Shown: in pieces, positions 1-9,500 of the stretch
Layout: each line of letters begins with the position of its first letter
How positions within the stretch are numbered: position 1 is the stretch's first letter
Source of the DNA: Bacillota bacterium
GTDB taxonomy: Bacteria > Bacillota > SHA-98 > Ch115 > JABLXJ01
NCBI GenBank assembly: GCA_013178125.1
Contig: JABLXJ010000019.1
Span: forward strand, 1-48,028
DNA length: 48,028 nucleotides
Direction of reading: 5' to 3'
Made by a program: the position numbers and the translations under genes
Notes under the pieces: model-generated
The model's database searches: none
What the model saw: the letters and a program-made list of their open reading frames with translations, nothing else
What the model was told of the DNA's origin: nothing

Positions 1-168
1 GTCGAGGAGTTCCTGAGGGTAAAGGAGACCGCTCAGGAGCTTGGGATAAAAGGGTACTACATCTTCTATAGCGCAAGCGGCTTCGATAATAACGCAGAGG
101 CGCTGCTGCGCCAAAACGAGATAATGTATGCAGATAAGAAAAGCTGGAGGTTACAAGCCGCGCAATAG
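1..168 (+). CDS. C-terminal fragment, possibly DUF234-type ATPase
   Basis: The plus-strand frame is open from the first base and ends at a TAG, giving the last 55 residues of a protein that starts outside the window. The tail holds a basic and aromatic stretch (KGYYIFYSASGF) followed by a helix and a terminal tryptophan. That resembles the end of archaeal-type AAA ATPases with a DUF234/nuclease-like C-terminus, which often carry a 'YYilFSksGF' string. The assignment rests on this short motif only. It is the only recognisable plus-strand gene in the window and converges on the large minus-strand array. Confidence 0.5.
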   Translation, partial: VEEFLRVKETAQELGIKGYYIFYSASGFDNNAEALLRQNEIMYADKKSWRLQAAQ

Positions 169-187
169 AATAGCTTGCGCCCCCCAG

Positions 188-199
188 CATGTTAACATG
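188..199. repeat. 12-bp perfect palindrome in convergent gap
   Basis: CATGTTAACATG is a perfect palindrome between the plus-strand fragment and the end of the minus-strand envelope block. The rest of the gap (169-295) holds repeated CTATAGCC strings next to the porV-like stop codon but no hairpin followed by a T-run. A role as an operator or terminator is not shown. Confidence 0.4.
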
Positions 200-295
200 A
201 GGCGTATGAAGCAGTCCCCAGCTACCAGGGTATTCTCATCATCAAGGCAACCCAACCAACGTCGCGGGCTATAGGGCTATAGCTATCGGCTCGAG

Positions 296-1264
296 TTAGA
301 ACCTCAGGGTAACCCCCAGCTGATGGGTGTTGCCGAGCCCCTGGTCACCGGCCCTGAGGCCCGGCCCGAGGAACACGTAGTCAACCTCCAGACCATCACC
401 CTCAGACCTGTAGCCTATCCCCGCGGTGATTGACCCGCTCGTCTCGTCGATTTGATAATAGCCGCCCCGGATGGCGAGCTTCTTCGTCAGCCATCTCTCG
501 ACGCCAAATCGGATCGTGCCGGGCGGCCCGCCCTCGCCAGCTATATCATAGAGGTCAAAGGCAACTGTGGTCGCGTTATCCGGCCGGTAAGCTATCCCGG
601 GCCTGATATTTACTGCCGTAGTGGTCTGGCTCCCGTCGCTCCATGCGACCGGCGAGCCGTTTATATCCTGGACGAGCAATCCCAGCGAGAGCCTGGGACT
701 GGCCTTATACAGCATGCCCAGGTCAATGCCCCACCGGTTGCCCGTCGCCTCCACTACATCGGGGCGATAAAGGTTGTGCTTCTCATACCTGATGTTCGCG
801 CCGATGTAAAAATCACGCGATGGGCGCTTGGCGTATGAATAAGTAAACCAGTTGCTTGAATAATATAGCTCCCCCGCATTATCCACCCGGAGGAGATAGT
901 GCTCCTTGATCCAGCTTATGCCCCCTGCCCCTTTGCCGGCATCAGGCTCAGCGTAAACCAGGAACTCATCATAATTAAATATATCCCTATTATTGAGGGT
1001 GTGAGTCAACGAAAGCTCCTTGGATTTAAGCTGAATCAGGCCCGCCGGGTTCCAATAAACCGCCGACGAATCGTCGGCGACGGCTACGAAGGCGCCGCCC
1101 ATGGCCAGCGGCCGCGCACCAACGCAGGCGCGCGCCGGCAGGGTAAGGCTGAACATGAACATGCACGTGAATATGGAGACGGATATTGTGAGGATGGGGA
1201 TAAATGATAGGGCAGGGACCCGTAAACTTTCGGACCTTTTAGGCATGACAATCCCTCGAGGCAT
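296..1264 (-). CDS. PorV/UPF0164-like outer membrane beta-barrel protein
   Basis: 322 residues from an ATG preceded by AAGGTGG; a TTG start 22 codons upstream has its ribosome site too close. Residues 15-46 form a signal peptide ending LPARA. The mature N-terminus carries GARPLAMGGAFVAVADD and then YWNPAGL, the hallmark of the PorV/PorQ/UPF0164 branch of the FadL-like barrels. The rest is alternating beta-strand sequence ending in phenylalanine (GVTLRF), the usual beta-signal for Omp85-dependent insertion. It is the last gene of the block bamA-ompH-ompH-lpxD-porV, so it is probably a client of the assembly proteins encoded upstream. PorV itself serves type IX secretion in Bacteroidetes; no other type IX gene is present here, so a general porin or lipid-transport role is equally possible. 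Confidence 0.82.
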   Translation of the reverse strand: MPRGIVMPKRSESLRVPALSFIPILTISVSIFTCMFMFSLTLPARACVGARPLAMGGAFVAVADDSSAVYWNPAGLIQLKSKELSLTHTLNNRDIFNYDEFLVYAEPDAGKGAGGISWIKEHYLLRVDNAGELYYSSNWFTYSYAKRPSRDFYIGANIRYEKHNLYRPDVVEATGNRWGIDLGMLYKASPRLSLGLLVQDINGSPVAWSDGSQTTTAVNIRPGIAYRPDNATTVAFDLYDIAGEGGPPGTIRFGVERWLTKKLAIRGGYYQIDETSGSITAGIGYRSEGDGLEVDYVFLGPGLRAGDQGLGNTHQLGVTLRF

Positions 1265-1388
1265 GGAATTCTTCCCACCTTCTGGATAAGTTTCCTCTCG
1301 TATTTTATATGTTTCGCCTTTAAGGTCCAAAAACCTTCTGCCCCAGCAAATTTAGGCAAATTTAAAAAAGTGGGGGGTCTGATGAGAG

Positions 1389-2516
1389 TTAATGGGTCCG
1401 GGTCAAATTGAGCAACTTCTCGAGTTCTGCCACCCTCGCCTCCAGGTCCTTTACGGTCTTCACGAGCTCGGGGAGCTTCCGCCTCGCGACCTCGATCGAG
1501 AGGTCCTCCTCGTGCGGGCGCGCCGGGTTGCCCGAGTAAAAGCGCCCGGGCGGGATGCTTCCGGTAACCCCCGACATGCCGCCGATGAGCGCCCCCCGGC
1601 CGATCCTTACGTGATCGACGACGCCAACCTGGCCCCCGAGCACTGCCCCGTCCTCGATCACCGCGCTCCCGGCTATACCCGCCTGGCCGGCTATTATCAC
1701 ATTCCGGCCGATCTGGCAATTGTGGGCGATCTGGACCAGGTTATCTATCTTGGTCCCCCGCTTTACTATTGTGGCATCCATCATCGCTCGATCCACGCAC
1801 GCGTTGGCCCCGATCTCGACTTCATCTTCAATTATCACGGTTCCGATCTGAGGTATCTTATGGTGCACACCCTCATCGTCCTGGACAAAGCCGAAGCCAT
1901 CGCCCCCTATAACGGCCCCCGAGTGGATCAGCACATTTCTACCGATTCTGACCCGCTCCCGTATAACTGCATTCGCATAGATGCGCGTGCCGTCCCCGAT
2001 TTCGGTTTCGTGGCCGATGTAGACCCCTGGATACAGGACGACCCGGTCTCCGATCCTGGCGCCCTGTTCCACAACTACAAACGGCCCGATAGATACGCCG
2101 GCGCCGATGGTAACGCCCTCGCCGATAACGCTGGTTGGGTGAATACCCGCGGGGGGCTCGCACTCCGGCGCAAATACCTCGAGCGCCCTGGCGAAGGCGA
2201 GGCGCGGGTTCTTCACAAGGATAAGTAGTTTGGACCCGGGAACATGCGATGGGCCAGACGGCAGGGATGCCAGAGCCGCCGGCGAGGTGATTACGCAGGC
2301 GGCCCTGCCCTTCAAAGCGGCCTGCAGGTGTCTTGCATCCACCGCAAAGGTGACCTGCCCCTCTTCTGCACCTTCAATCGATCCAGCGCCTGTGATCTCA
2401 ACCTCAATGTCATACCCATCAGGACCCCCGATTATATCGCCACCTACGAGGAGGGCTAGTTCCTCAACCTTGATTGTACCCTTGGCGTCAACCTTTCCAC
2501 CCAAGTCATTCACCAT
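1389..2516 (-). CDS. lpxD: UDP-3-O-acylglucosamine N-acyltransferase LpxD
   Basis: 375 residues. LpxD adds the N-linked acyl chain from acyl-ACP to UDP-3-O-acyl-glucosamine in lipid A synthesis, in the cytoplasm. An N-terminal uridine-binding domain (about 15-120, with the family's [15 protein letters not shown] pattern) is followed by a long left-handed beta-helix of hexapeptide repeats (about 125-325). The expected catalytic histidine is H265 in [11 protein letters not shown], with H302 in the next coil. A C-terminal helix (about 340-372) has heptad character, as in trimeric LpxD. The start is set at the ATG 14 residues before the domain; the frame stays open 48 codons further upstream from a GTG, but that stretch is unlike LpxD. 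It lies after the two ompH genes. No lpxA, lpxC or fabZ is in the window. Confidence 0.93.
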   Translation of the reverse strand: MVNDLGGKVDAKGTIKVEELALLVGGDIIGGPDGYDIEVEITGAGSIEGAEEGQVTFAVDARHLQAALKGRAACVITSPAALASLPSGPSHVPGSKLLILVKNPRLAFARALEVFAPECEPPAGIHPTSVIGEGVTIGAGVSIGPFVVVEQGARIGDRVVLYPGVYIGHETEIGDGTRIYANAVIRERVRIGRNVLIHSGAVIGGDGFGFVQDDEGVHHKIPQIGTVIIEDEVEIGANACVDRAMMDATIVKRGTKIDNLVQIAHNCQIGRNVIIAGQAGIAGSAVIEDGAVLGGQVGVVDHVRIGRGALIGGMSGVTGSIPPGRFYSGNPARPHEEDLSIEVARRKLPELVKTVKDLEARVAELEKLLNLTRTH

Positions 2517-2669
2517 CCTATCCGTTAATCCCGTCAGGCGGGATAGAGGTGCGCCATCCGCGGTGAGCTCGCTAATGAGCCCGTTAGGCCACAAAGACCA
2601 ATAAAGACCAGTGAAGGGCCAACAGGCAACAAGGGCTAAGAGGCAAGAATCTGTGCGCACCGCCCTGAT

Positions 2670-3890
2670 TCAGTGAAAATACCGTATGACCTCGTCAGTA
2701 ATGTCCAGCGCCCCGGCGGCAGTCACATCAGTCTGCTGCCCTCCCGGCTGTGCCCCTGGCTGCCCTTCCAGCCGCCCCTCCGGCCGCCCTCCCGCCTCGA
2801 GAAAACGAACTTCCAGGCCGCGCGCGTCAGCGATCGCACGCGCGGCAGCCTCGATTTCCCGCCTGATCTCAGCCTCGAGAGCGGCCCTCTCCTCCCGTAG
2901 CGCATCGTATCGCCTTCGAAAATGCTCCTCCTCGGCAGCCAGCCTCGAACCAAGCTCAGCCTGCCTCGCCTGGAGCTCGGCGTTGGCTTCCCTTATGATC
3001 TCCTCCCTGTGGCTTTTGGCATCCCTGGCCATCTCCTCATCCATTCGCTTCAGCCTGGACTCGGACTCCTGCTCGAGCTCTGCCCTGTAACGAGCAACCC
3101 TCTCCGCGGCAGCTTTGATCTCTCCAGCTTCAAACGTCGTGAGCTGCTCTTCGGCCTGGCGCCGCCTCTCGCTGGCGTACTGCTCGTAGCGCCCTTTCAA
3201 TTCCTCATCCTTCGCCTTTATCAGGCCCTCCATCTCGCTCTGCAACCGCTCCAGCTCAGCCTCCAGGTCCTTTCTCTCGCCCTCCTTGAGCTGGGCGAGC
3301 TTCAACTTAAACTGGATATTGAGCATGGGCATGTAGTACCCCCTGACGGTCTCCTTCTTGAAATCATCAAATTCATTGTTCAACCTTCCCTGCTCGGCGT
3401 AGAGGTCATCCTCCACCTGCTGCCTCAGGATTTCGGCCTGAGCCTTGACCTTTTGATCCACCTCGGCCCTGACATCATCCTCGTAGCGACCGATCCTCCT
3501 CGTCATGGCCGCGGCTTCGCTCTGTATGCTGGCTGACCGCCTTTCCTCTATCGTCCGGGCGTCCTCCTCGAGTCGCGCCTTGACCCTGGCGTAGTAAGCA
3601 TTGATATCCTGCTCGGTCAGAAGGGAATTATCCACATAGTCTTGCCATTTTGCCTTGCTCTCCTCCATCTCTCGCTCGATGGCCAGGACCCTTTCCCACC
3701 CGGGGTGCTCCTCTAATGCCCTCTTCATGTCGACGAAGGCAGGGGGTCTACTCTCCCTCCCCCAAACCCCTGCGAAGCCCGAAAGGCACAAAACGGCTAG
3801 ACCTATGCCAGCTATTCCAGCTATTTCAGCTATTATAGATTTCCTCTTTAGCTCCTTGACCAAAACCAACACCGGCTTCGCTATCTTCAT
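2670..3890 (-). CDS. Elongated OmpH/Skp-like periplasmic coiled-coil protein
   Basis: 406 residues. Residues 19-42 are a hydrophobic signal or anchor segment. FVDMKRALEEHP (about 52-63) matches the start of OmpH/Skp proteins, and the end (AIADARGLEVRFLEAG, then ALDITDEVIRYF) matches the family's C-terminal strands and helix. Between them lie roughly 290 residues of almost unbroken Glu/Arg/Ala-rich helix, about three times the helical part of its 156-residue neighbour. A Gly/Gln/Pro-rich insert splits the final strands. Skp holds unfolded barrels in the periplasm for BamA. This copy may be a larger holdase or a periplasm-spanning tether. The ATG at 3890 is used; a TTG two codons earlier has a better-spaced AGGGGGG. 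It follows ompH and precedes lpxD. Confidence 0.75.
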   Translation of the reverse strand: MKIAKPVLVLVKELKRKSIIAEIAGIAGIGLAVLCLSGFAGVWGRESRPPAFVDMKRALEEHPGWERVLAIEREMEESKAKWQDYVDNSLLTEQDINAYYARVKARLEEDARTIEERRSASIQSEAAAMTRRIGRYEDDVRAEVDQKVKAQAEILRQQVEDDLYAEQGRLNNEFDDFKKETVRGYYMPMLNIQFKLKLAQLKEGERKDLEAELERLQSEMEGLIKAKDEELKGRYEQYASERRRQAEEQLTTFEAGEIKAAAERVARYRAELEQESESRLKRMDEEMARDAKSHREEIIREANAELQARQAELGSRLAAEEEHFRRRYDALREERAALEAEIRREIEAAARAIADARGLEVRFLEAGGRPEGRLEGQPGAQPGGQQTDVTAAGALDITDEVIRYFH

Positions 3891-4029
3891 CTTCAACCAG
3901 CGCCCCCCTGGTATCAAAACGAGCAACCGAGCGCACTAGATAAAAGACACATGCGCCCGGCCGCCATACATCCACACTGCAAGATGACGAGAATGCCCAG
4001 TCATACCCGGCATACCTAGCTTACCAAGT

Positions 4030-4053
4030 TACATACATACTTACTTACTTACT
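4030..4053 (-). repeat. Tetranucleotide repeat at the ompH stop codon
   Basis: On the minus strand the ompH stop TAA opens a run TAAG x4 followed by TATG/TAAC variants. Because the unit is four bases, TAA recurs in all three frames within 20 bases, so slippage would not extend the protein. It is one of several stop-anchored repeats in this window. Confidence 0.8.
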
Positions 4054-4519
4054 TCTTCGAATTCGAACCCCCCAGCCTCTTTACAACATCATCTGTGAGG
4101 TCCTTTCCGCCATAGATCACTGCCTGATTTGAGAGCACCACAGAGATTCCGGACGCCCTTGCTGCATCCTGGATCGCCTGGTTCACCTTTTTCTCCAGGG
4201 GTCCGAGGACCTCGGATTTGCGCTTATCCAGCTTGGCCTGGTATTCGTCACGCATCTTTACCTTATTCTCGGCATCAAGCCCCGCGACCTTCGCGTCCAG
4301 TTCCTTTTGCATGGCCTGAAGCTCCTTTTGAAGCGCGGCCATGCCCTTCTGGAAATCGGGGTACTCTGCGAATATCTTGTTCACATCGACATAGCCAATA
4401 ACCTGATTATCTTGCCCCGCGGCCCGCGATACCAGGGAGAACCCTCCTGCCGCTATAACAGCCACGATGACAATCCCTATCACTCCGAGGGCCAGAGCCC
4501 TCATGTTAATCCTGTTCAT
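4049..4519 (-). CDS. ompH: OmpH/Skp family periplasmic chaperone
   Basis: 156 residues, normal for the family. The signal segment is residues 8-33 (ALGVIGIVIVAVIAAGGFSL). The mature part begins IGYVDVNKIFAEYPDF, the classic OmpH opening, then a charged helical hairpin (about 55-118), then the closing strands SGISVVLSNQAVIYGGKDLTDDVVKRL. Skp trimers bind unfolded outer-membrane proteins after Sec export and pass them to BamA. The gene sits 76 bases after bamA, as in proteobacteria and Negativicutes. The ATG has an AAAGGAAT ribosome site about ten bases upstream. Confidence 0.93.
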   Translation of the reverse strand: MNRINMRALALGVIGIVIVAVIAAGGFSLVSRAAGQDNQVIGYVDVNKIFAEYPDFQKGMAALQKELQAMQKELDAKVAGLDAENKVKMRDEYQAKLDKRKSEVLGPLEKKVNQAIQDAARASGISVVLSNQAVIYGGKDLTDDVVKRLGGSNSKK

Positions 4520-4555
4520 GCATGATCATTCCTTTCAATAATTCCGGAGATCTCA

Positions 4556-4608
4556 TGAAGTCCGGCTAGAATATGCCCGGCCAGAATAGGTCTGCCTAGA
4601 ATGTCTGG
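4556..4608 (-). repeat. 15-bp tandem repeat spanning the bamA stop codon
   Basis: Reading on in the bamA frame past the stop gives three five-codon units that each begin TTC TAG or TTC TGG: TTC-TAG-GCA-GAC-CTA, TTC-TGG-CCG-GGC-ATA, TTC-TAG-CCG-GAC-TTC. The terminal Phe codon and stop are therefore present three times, with the middle stop changed to TGG. It fills most of the bamA-ompH gap. Confidence 0.7.
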
Positions 4609-6329
4609 CCGAAGCTGAAGTAAGTCTGTCCCCCCTCGCGCCCGGTCCCATAATCGATGCGCAGCAACCCGATGGGTGTATCGATGCGCACTCCGGCGCC
4701 GAGGCCCGTGTAGAGGCTGTTGAGATCCATCGCCTCATCATTGGCCCAGGCATTGCCGGCGTCAGCAAACAAGACGCCCTGGAGACCCTTGGTGATCCGG
4801 AAACGATACTCCGCGTTGGCATACACCATCTTATCCCCGTAGAACCGGCCATACTTGTACCCCCGGATCGACTCCGATCCGCCTACCTTATACTGCTCTG
4901 TCAGCGGCAGCTCCCCGCTGGAGAAGCCGGCAGCAAGGTGCAATGCCAGGACCTGGTTTGGCCAGGTCTTGAAGTAGGTGCTGCCGTCGACCTGGTATTT
5001 CCCGAAGGTGTAATCCCCGCCCAGGAGTCCACCGGCAAGCTCCACGGATAGCTTCTTCCGGCTCCCTGCCGAGGGGTTCATAACGTTATCCCGTGTATCG
5101 TTGACGGCAGCGACGGTAATGCTCCTTGTTTCGCCACTCGCAGGGTTGACCCAGCCCAGGCCCTCGGTTATAGGTTGCAGATCTGTGTCATCGATTCTCA
5201 GGGTCAGGTAGAGCCGGGTATCGAGGTTGAGCGGCCGCCCGACTGTGACATCGCCACCCCTGCGGATTTCCGTGTACTTTACCTTTTCAGGAGGGTTCCC
5301 AGGATCGGGACTATACGTGTAAACCTCGCTATCCCAGCTTCTCTCGATATCGGCCCTGCGATTGTAGAGGTTGAAACCGAGGGATGTCCTATTTGCATCA
5401 AGCCAGGGCTCGAAGAAGCCTATCTCATACATATTCTTGTTAGCGCCAAATTCCCATCTCAGGTTGACCTTCTGGTGGTTCCCGAGGAAGTTCTCATCGC
5501 CGACATCTATGTACCCGAGGAATCCCTCCGTCGAACTCCAGGCAACCCCCAGGTTTGCGCTGCCGGTGCGGCGCTCCTTGACAACGTAGTTTACGGTGTA
5601 GCTATCGGTCTCCTTGTTGAGATCGAGCTTGACATCGACATTCTCAAATATGCCGAGGTTGTATATACGCCTCATATCCTCCCGGATCTTATTGACGTCG
5701 AATGTATCCCCGGGCTTGACCGATATCTCCCTGGTGATCACCCTTGCCTTCGTCTTCTGGTTCCCCTCGACCTTTATAGCCCCGACAGTGGCCTCGACAA
5801 TCGAGACCGTCACCGCACCTTCCGGGGTGACGCTGACATCGGATATCCGGGCCGAATAGCCCTGGTTGTAGTAATACTTCAGAATCCTCTCGAGGTCGCC
5901 ATTCAGCTTCTTGACATTGAGAACATCATTGATCTTCACGCTCATGAGCAGGTCTAGCTTTTCCGTGCTGACCATCTTATTGCCTTTAAACGTAATGCTT
6001 TTGAGCTTCGGGTTCTCGACCACCTCGTAAACCAGCCGGACGCCACCGGCCTGGGGCACGGTCTTCGCGCTTACATTATAGAAGTATCCCAGGTCGCTGA
6101 TGGCCTTCATATCCGCCTTGACCTTTTCCTCTGAAAGCGTGTCGCCGGCCTTGACCCTCACGGCATCGAGAATGGTCTCGGATGGGATATTCGAGTTGCC
6201 CTGGACCTCCACGGCAACGATCTTATTCCCCTGGGTCTCCGCTCCGATGGCGGCCGGACCCGTCGCCATCGCTCCGAACATGACTGCCACGATAGCTACA
6301 AAAATCAGCACCTTCTTCAACCTTCCCAC
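4596..6329 (-). CDS. bamA: Omp85-family outer membrane assembly factor BamA, three POTRA domains
   Basis: 577 residues from a GTG with an excellent AAAGGAGG eight bases upstream; the upstream ATG of the open frame has no such site. Signal peptide 1-31. Three POTRA domains follow at about 35-107, 108-182 and 183-253, each with the family's beta-alpha-alpha-beta-beta layout (for example VEVQGNSNIPSETI, ITFKGNKMVSTEKL, IKVEGNQKTKARVI). The 16-stranded barrel runs from about 256 to the C-terminal phenylalanine (FSFGQTF) and contains the loop-6 motif GGSESIRGYKYGRF. BamA folds barrels into the outer membrane. E. coli BamA has five POTRA domains and TamA three, so with tamB directly upstream this protein could serve either or both roles; the flanking ompH and lpxD favour BamA. 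Confidence 0.93.
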   Translation of the reverse strand: MGRLKKVLIFVAIVAVMFGAMATGPAAIGAETQGNKIVAVEVQGNSNIPSETILDAVRVKAGDTLSEEKVKADMKAISDLGYFYNVSAKTVPQAGGVRLVYEVVENPKLKSITFKGNKMVSTEKLDLLMSVKINDVLNVKKLNGDLERILKYYYNQGYSARISDVSVTPEGAVTVSIVEATVGAIKVEGNQKTKARVITREISVKPGDTFDVNKIREDMRRIYNLGIFENVDVKLDLNKETDSYTVNYVVKERRTGSANLGVAWSSTEGFLGYIDVGDENFLGNHQKVNLRWEFGANKNMYEIGFFEPWLDANRTSLGFNLYNRRADIERSWDSEVYTYSPDPGNPPEKVKYTEIRRGGDVTVGRPLNLDTRLYLTLRIDDTDLQPITEGLGWVNPASGETRSITVAAVNDTRDNVMNPSAGSRKKLSVELAGGLLGGDYTFGKYQVDGSTYFKTWPNQVLALHLAAGFSSGELPLTEQYKVGGSESIRGYKYGRFYGDKMVYANAEYRFRITKGLQGVLFADAGNAWANDEAMDLNSLYTGLGAGVRIDTPIGLLRIDYGTGREGGQTYFSFGQTF

Positions 6330-6451
6330 CGATCCTGCCTCCTTTTGCGCCCCAGAAAGACCCCCTGAGGCATATGGATTCGACTCACAGAGCATAATTC
6401 CTGCCCATGCCAATCAGCAAATGTTTCAGTACAAGGAATCCCCTTCCACCC

Positions 6452-6566
6452 TCTAGATCTTCCACCACCTGAATCAGACTCCCTGGGCTTTCTAGACATC
6501 TAGAGACCGCGTTCTAGATTTCTAGACACCGAATTTCTAGACACCGATTGGGTGATCATGACCTAG
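6452..6566. repeat. Cluster of six TCTAGA palindromes between tamB and bamA
   Basis: TCTAGA occurs at 6452, 6491, 6499, 6513, 6521 and 6536, with a related CCTAGA at 6562. On the minus strand two units read TCGGTGTCTAGAAAT back to back. CTAG is usually a rare tetranucleotide in bacteria and TCTAGA was not noticed elsewhere in the window. The cluster lies in the 244-base gap before bamA. It could be an operator array, or a decayed tandem repeat of the kind seen at other gaps here. Confidence 0.75.
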
Positions 6567-6573
6567 ATATGGC

Positions 6574-9500
6574 TCAGAACCGGAACCTTGCCTCAACCCC
6601 AAGGCTGTAACGTCCCTCGTCCTCGAGCTGCCCGTTGAATATGATGTGGCGCCCTTGAAGGTATTCGAATCTCAGGACGTCGTGCTGCACAGGGCCAAGC
6701 GTCGTGGAATAACTCAGGTAGAGGTTATCGATCACGTACTTGCCCAGTTTGAGCGTGAGTTGCTGTTCCTTGCTGCGCTCGAGCCTGAATTCATCCAGGC
6801 TGAGCGCGTTCCTGAACATGTTCTCGATGCCCCCCACGACCTGGAGCCGTAGTTGCTGGTCGATGAGCCTCATGGCCTCGTCCTTCATGACGCCCTCAAC
6901 ATCCCCCCTGGCGAGCCGGGCCACAGCGCCTGGATAGTTCAACATCGCCAGGATCTCGCTCTGAGACATCGGGGGGCTGGACGTGAGGTCCGTCTGGATG
7001 GCGCCAGGACCCCCCTTCAAGGCAAGGTATATCCGCGTTGCATCTACCACAGTCTCCGCACGAACATCAACCGACGGCTCAATCCCCTGGAACTCGGTAA
7101 ACTCTGCATAGGCCTCCGTCAGCCTGAACTCTGTCCCCAAATAGGCGAAAGTGCCGCGCCGGGACTCGACCTGGCCCACCAGCGCCGGTTTCCTGAGGGT
7201 TCCCGTGGCCTTCAAGCTGCCATGGAGCTCCACGTCTATACCATTCGCAACCAGGCGAACATCATTGCCCGTTGTAATACCCACATCCAGCCTGGTATCG
7301 AATGGAGCGCCGCCCGCGAGGCTCCAGCCACCAAGCCCGATCCGCGCCCTGGGAACCTTTACTGTGCCCTTGACCACGGCCCTCCCCGCGGGGCCCCGGA
7401 CCGTCAGGTCCGCGTCGACAATCGCGTCGAGCTGCCCGGTGGCAATCCGTAAAGCGTTGGACTTCAACCAGAGATCAAGGTCGGGCTGCCTCAAGTCCTT
7501 GAGGCCGATCTCGCCCCCGAGGGCAAATTCCCCGCCCCTCGTGCTCCCCGTTATCCTGTCGATTCTCGCCCTATCTCCCTCAAAGACAATGCCACCCTTC
7601 AACGCGGTTACGGCATCCTGGAGGGGGGCGAGCTTGATGCTCCCGCCGGCGATCCTCACCGCGCCCTTTATGCGCGGCGAATCGAGCGCGCCAACGAGAT
7701 GGAGCCCTACAGCCCCCGAGCCTTCAGCCCACTCAATCTGGTCGCTCAAAAGTCCCAGCAGAGACAGGTTGGCGGCCGGCATGTCGATATACAGGTCAAG
7801 GTCCTGTGTCCGCGCTCCTCCTCGGCCTCCCCGGCCTGGCCCTCCCCCCAGGCCGAGAGCCGCCAGGTATTTATACGGAACGGGCACCGAGCCATATACA
7901 TTCAGCCTGTGCTGGCCCTGGCTCGCAACAACCCTTTCGAGGGCGACCACGCCGTTACGGAACCTCAGGGTCCCCTCCAGGCGATCGAAGTAGAGCCTGT
8001 CAAAACCCCAATTTGCGACCTCCCCCGTGCATGTGACCATGGGCGAGCCCGGGGAGCCGCTCACGTTGACCGTGAGGTCGGCGCTGCCCGTGAGCCTATG
8101 ACGCAGGTTGAAGAACTCCCCCAGCGCGCTCAGGTCGAAACGCCTGGCCTCAGCGACGAGCGCGATATCCTTGCCTGGCACAAACATGCCCGAGGCGCCC
8201 AGGGTTCCTCTCCCCTGGGCGACCAGCAAGGACTTCAGGATAACCTTACCATCCTCACCCGAGATATTGGCTGTAACCCTCCCGATATTTGCCTCTCCAA
8301 TCCTTGCGGCGTCCAGGGTCACCTTGAGCGAAAAGCTCGGTCGGCTCAAGGTCCCCGATATCCTTATCGTCCCGCTCGCCTCGCCGTCCATATCAGCTAT
8401 GCCTGCAACCCGGGCAGGTCCCAATGCCGAGACGATATTCTTCAAGCGGACCCGTTTGGCGTCTATATCGAGGCTCAGGGGCGAGTCCTTCTCGAGGCCG
8501 GCCTTCCCCGTTACAACCAGCTCCCCGCGCCCGTCTTTAACGGTCATAGGCGAGAATGTGCATGCCCCGTCCTGGATTGCTATAATTCCCCTGGCGGAAA
8601 CAAAGCTTGCAGCCTCGAGGGTTATATCCCTGGCCTCAAATTCACCCTTCATGGCCGGGTTAGCAAGCGTGCCCCCGACCTTCCCTTTGAAATCCACGAT
8701 GGCACCGATGGCCAGCTGCTTCTCGCTGGCGCGGTAGATATCCTCGAGCCTCAGCCCCTTCGCGTCAACGGTGAGATCCAGCGACGCACCTCCCCCTGGA
8801 CCCCCGCCTTTCGCTTTATTATTCCCAGGCCCGGACCGGATGCGCCCACTGGCAACAACCTGCGACCCGCCGCAGCGCGCCTCGAATCCCCTGATCTTAA
8901 AGCCCTCGCTGTCGGTGCTGAAGGAGAGGTCCGCCCTGTCGACCTTCCAGCCCTGTATGGTCCCGGGCGCGAGAGTCAAGGCCCCCTCGGTGGAAAGCTT
9001 GCCCGGGGCGCCCGACATGTGGAGGGCGCCCGATACGGTGCCTGTGATATCCGCCTCAATCCTGGAAAGCCTCAGAAGCTGACGCACATCAGCGTGGGTC
9101 ACCTTCATGGATACATCCACAGGCCCCGCGCCAAACCCAACTACACCTGTTAGATTATAGCTGGCCGGGCCGTCCTTTATGCTGATCCCATTCATATGGA
9201 GGCTCTCTTTGCTTACAGCCACCCTGCCCCTCAGGCTCTGGTATTTCTCCCCGTAAACCGTGCCATCCCTGGCGTCGATGATCCCCTCGAGCCTGACCCC
9301 GCCGAACCGCCCTGCAAGGGCGCCCACGAAATCCGCAGACCCCGCGAGCCATCCCTGGCCCGGGACAAATAAGCCCATGAGTCCCTTAAGATCGATATCC
9401 TGGCCCGAGAGGCTGATATCAACCGATCTTGCGGCGAGCCTGACCTGGCCGCGGGCGTGAATATCCGTCTTACCGCACTGTAGGACCAACCGGTCAAATG

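Noticed and set aside
296-1264. PorV as part of a type IX secretion system
   Set aside because: The barrel family is right, but no other type IX component (PorK, L, M, N, SprA) is present, and this family is widespread outside Bacteroidetes.
7699-9153. Long plus-strand open frame opposite tamB
   Set aside because: Antisense shadow of the TamB coding frame with low-complexity composition and no ribosome site.
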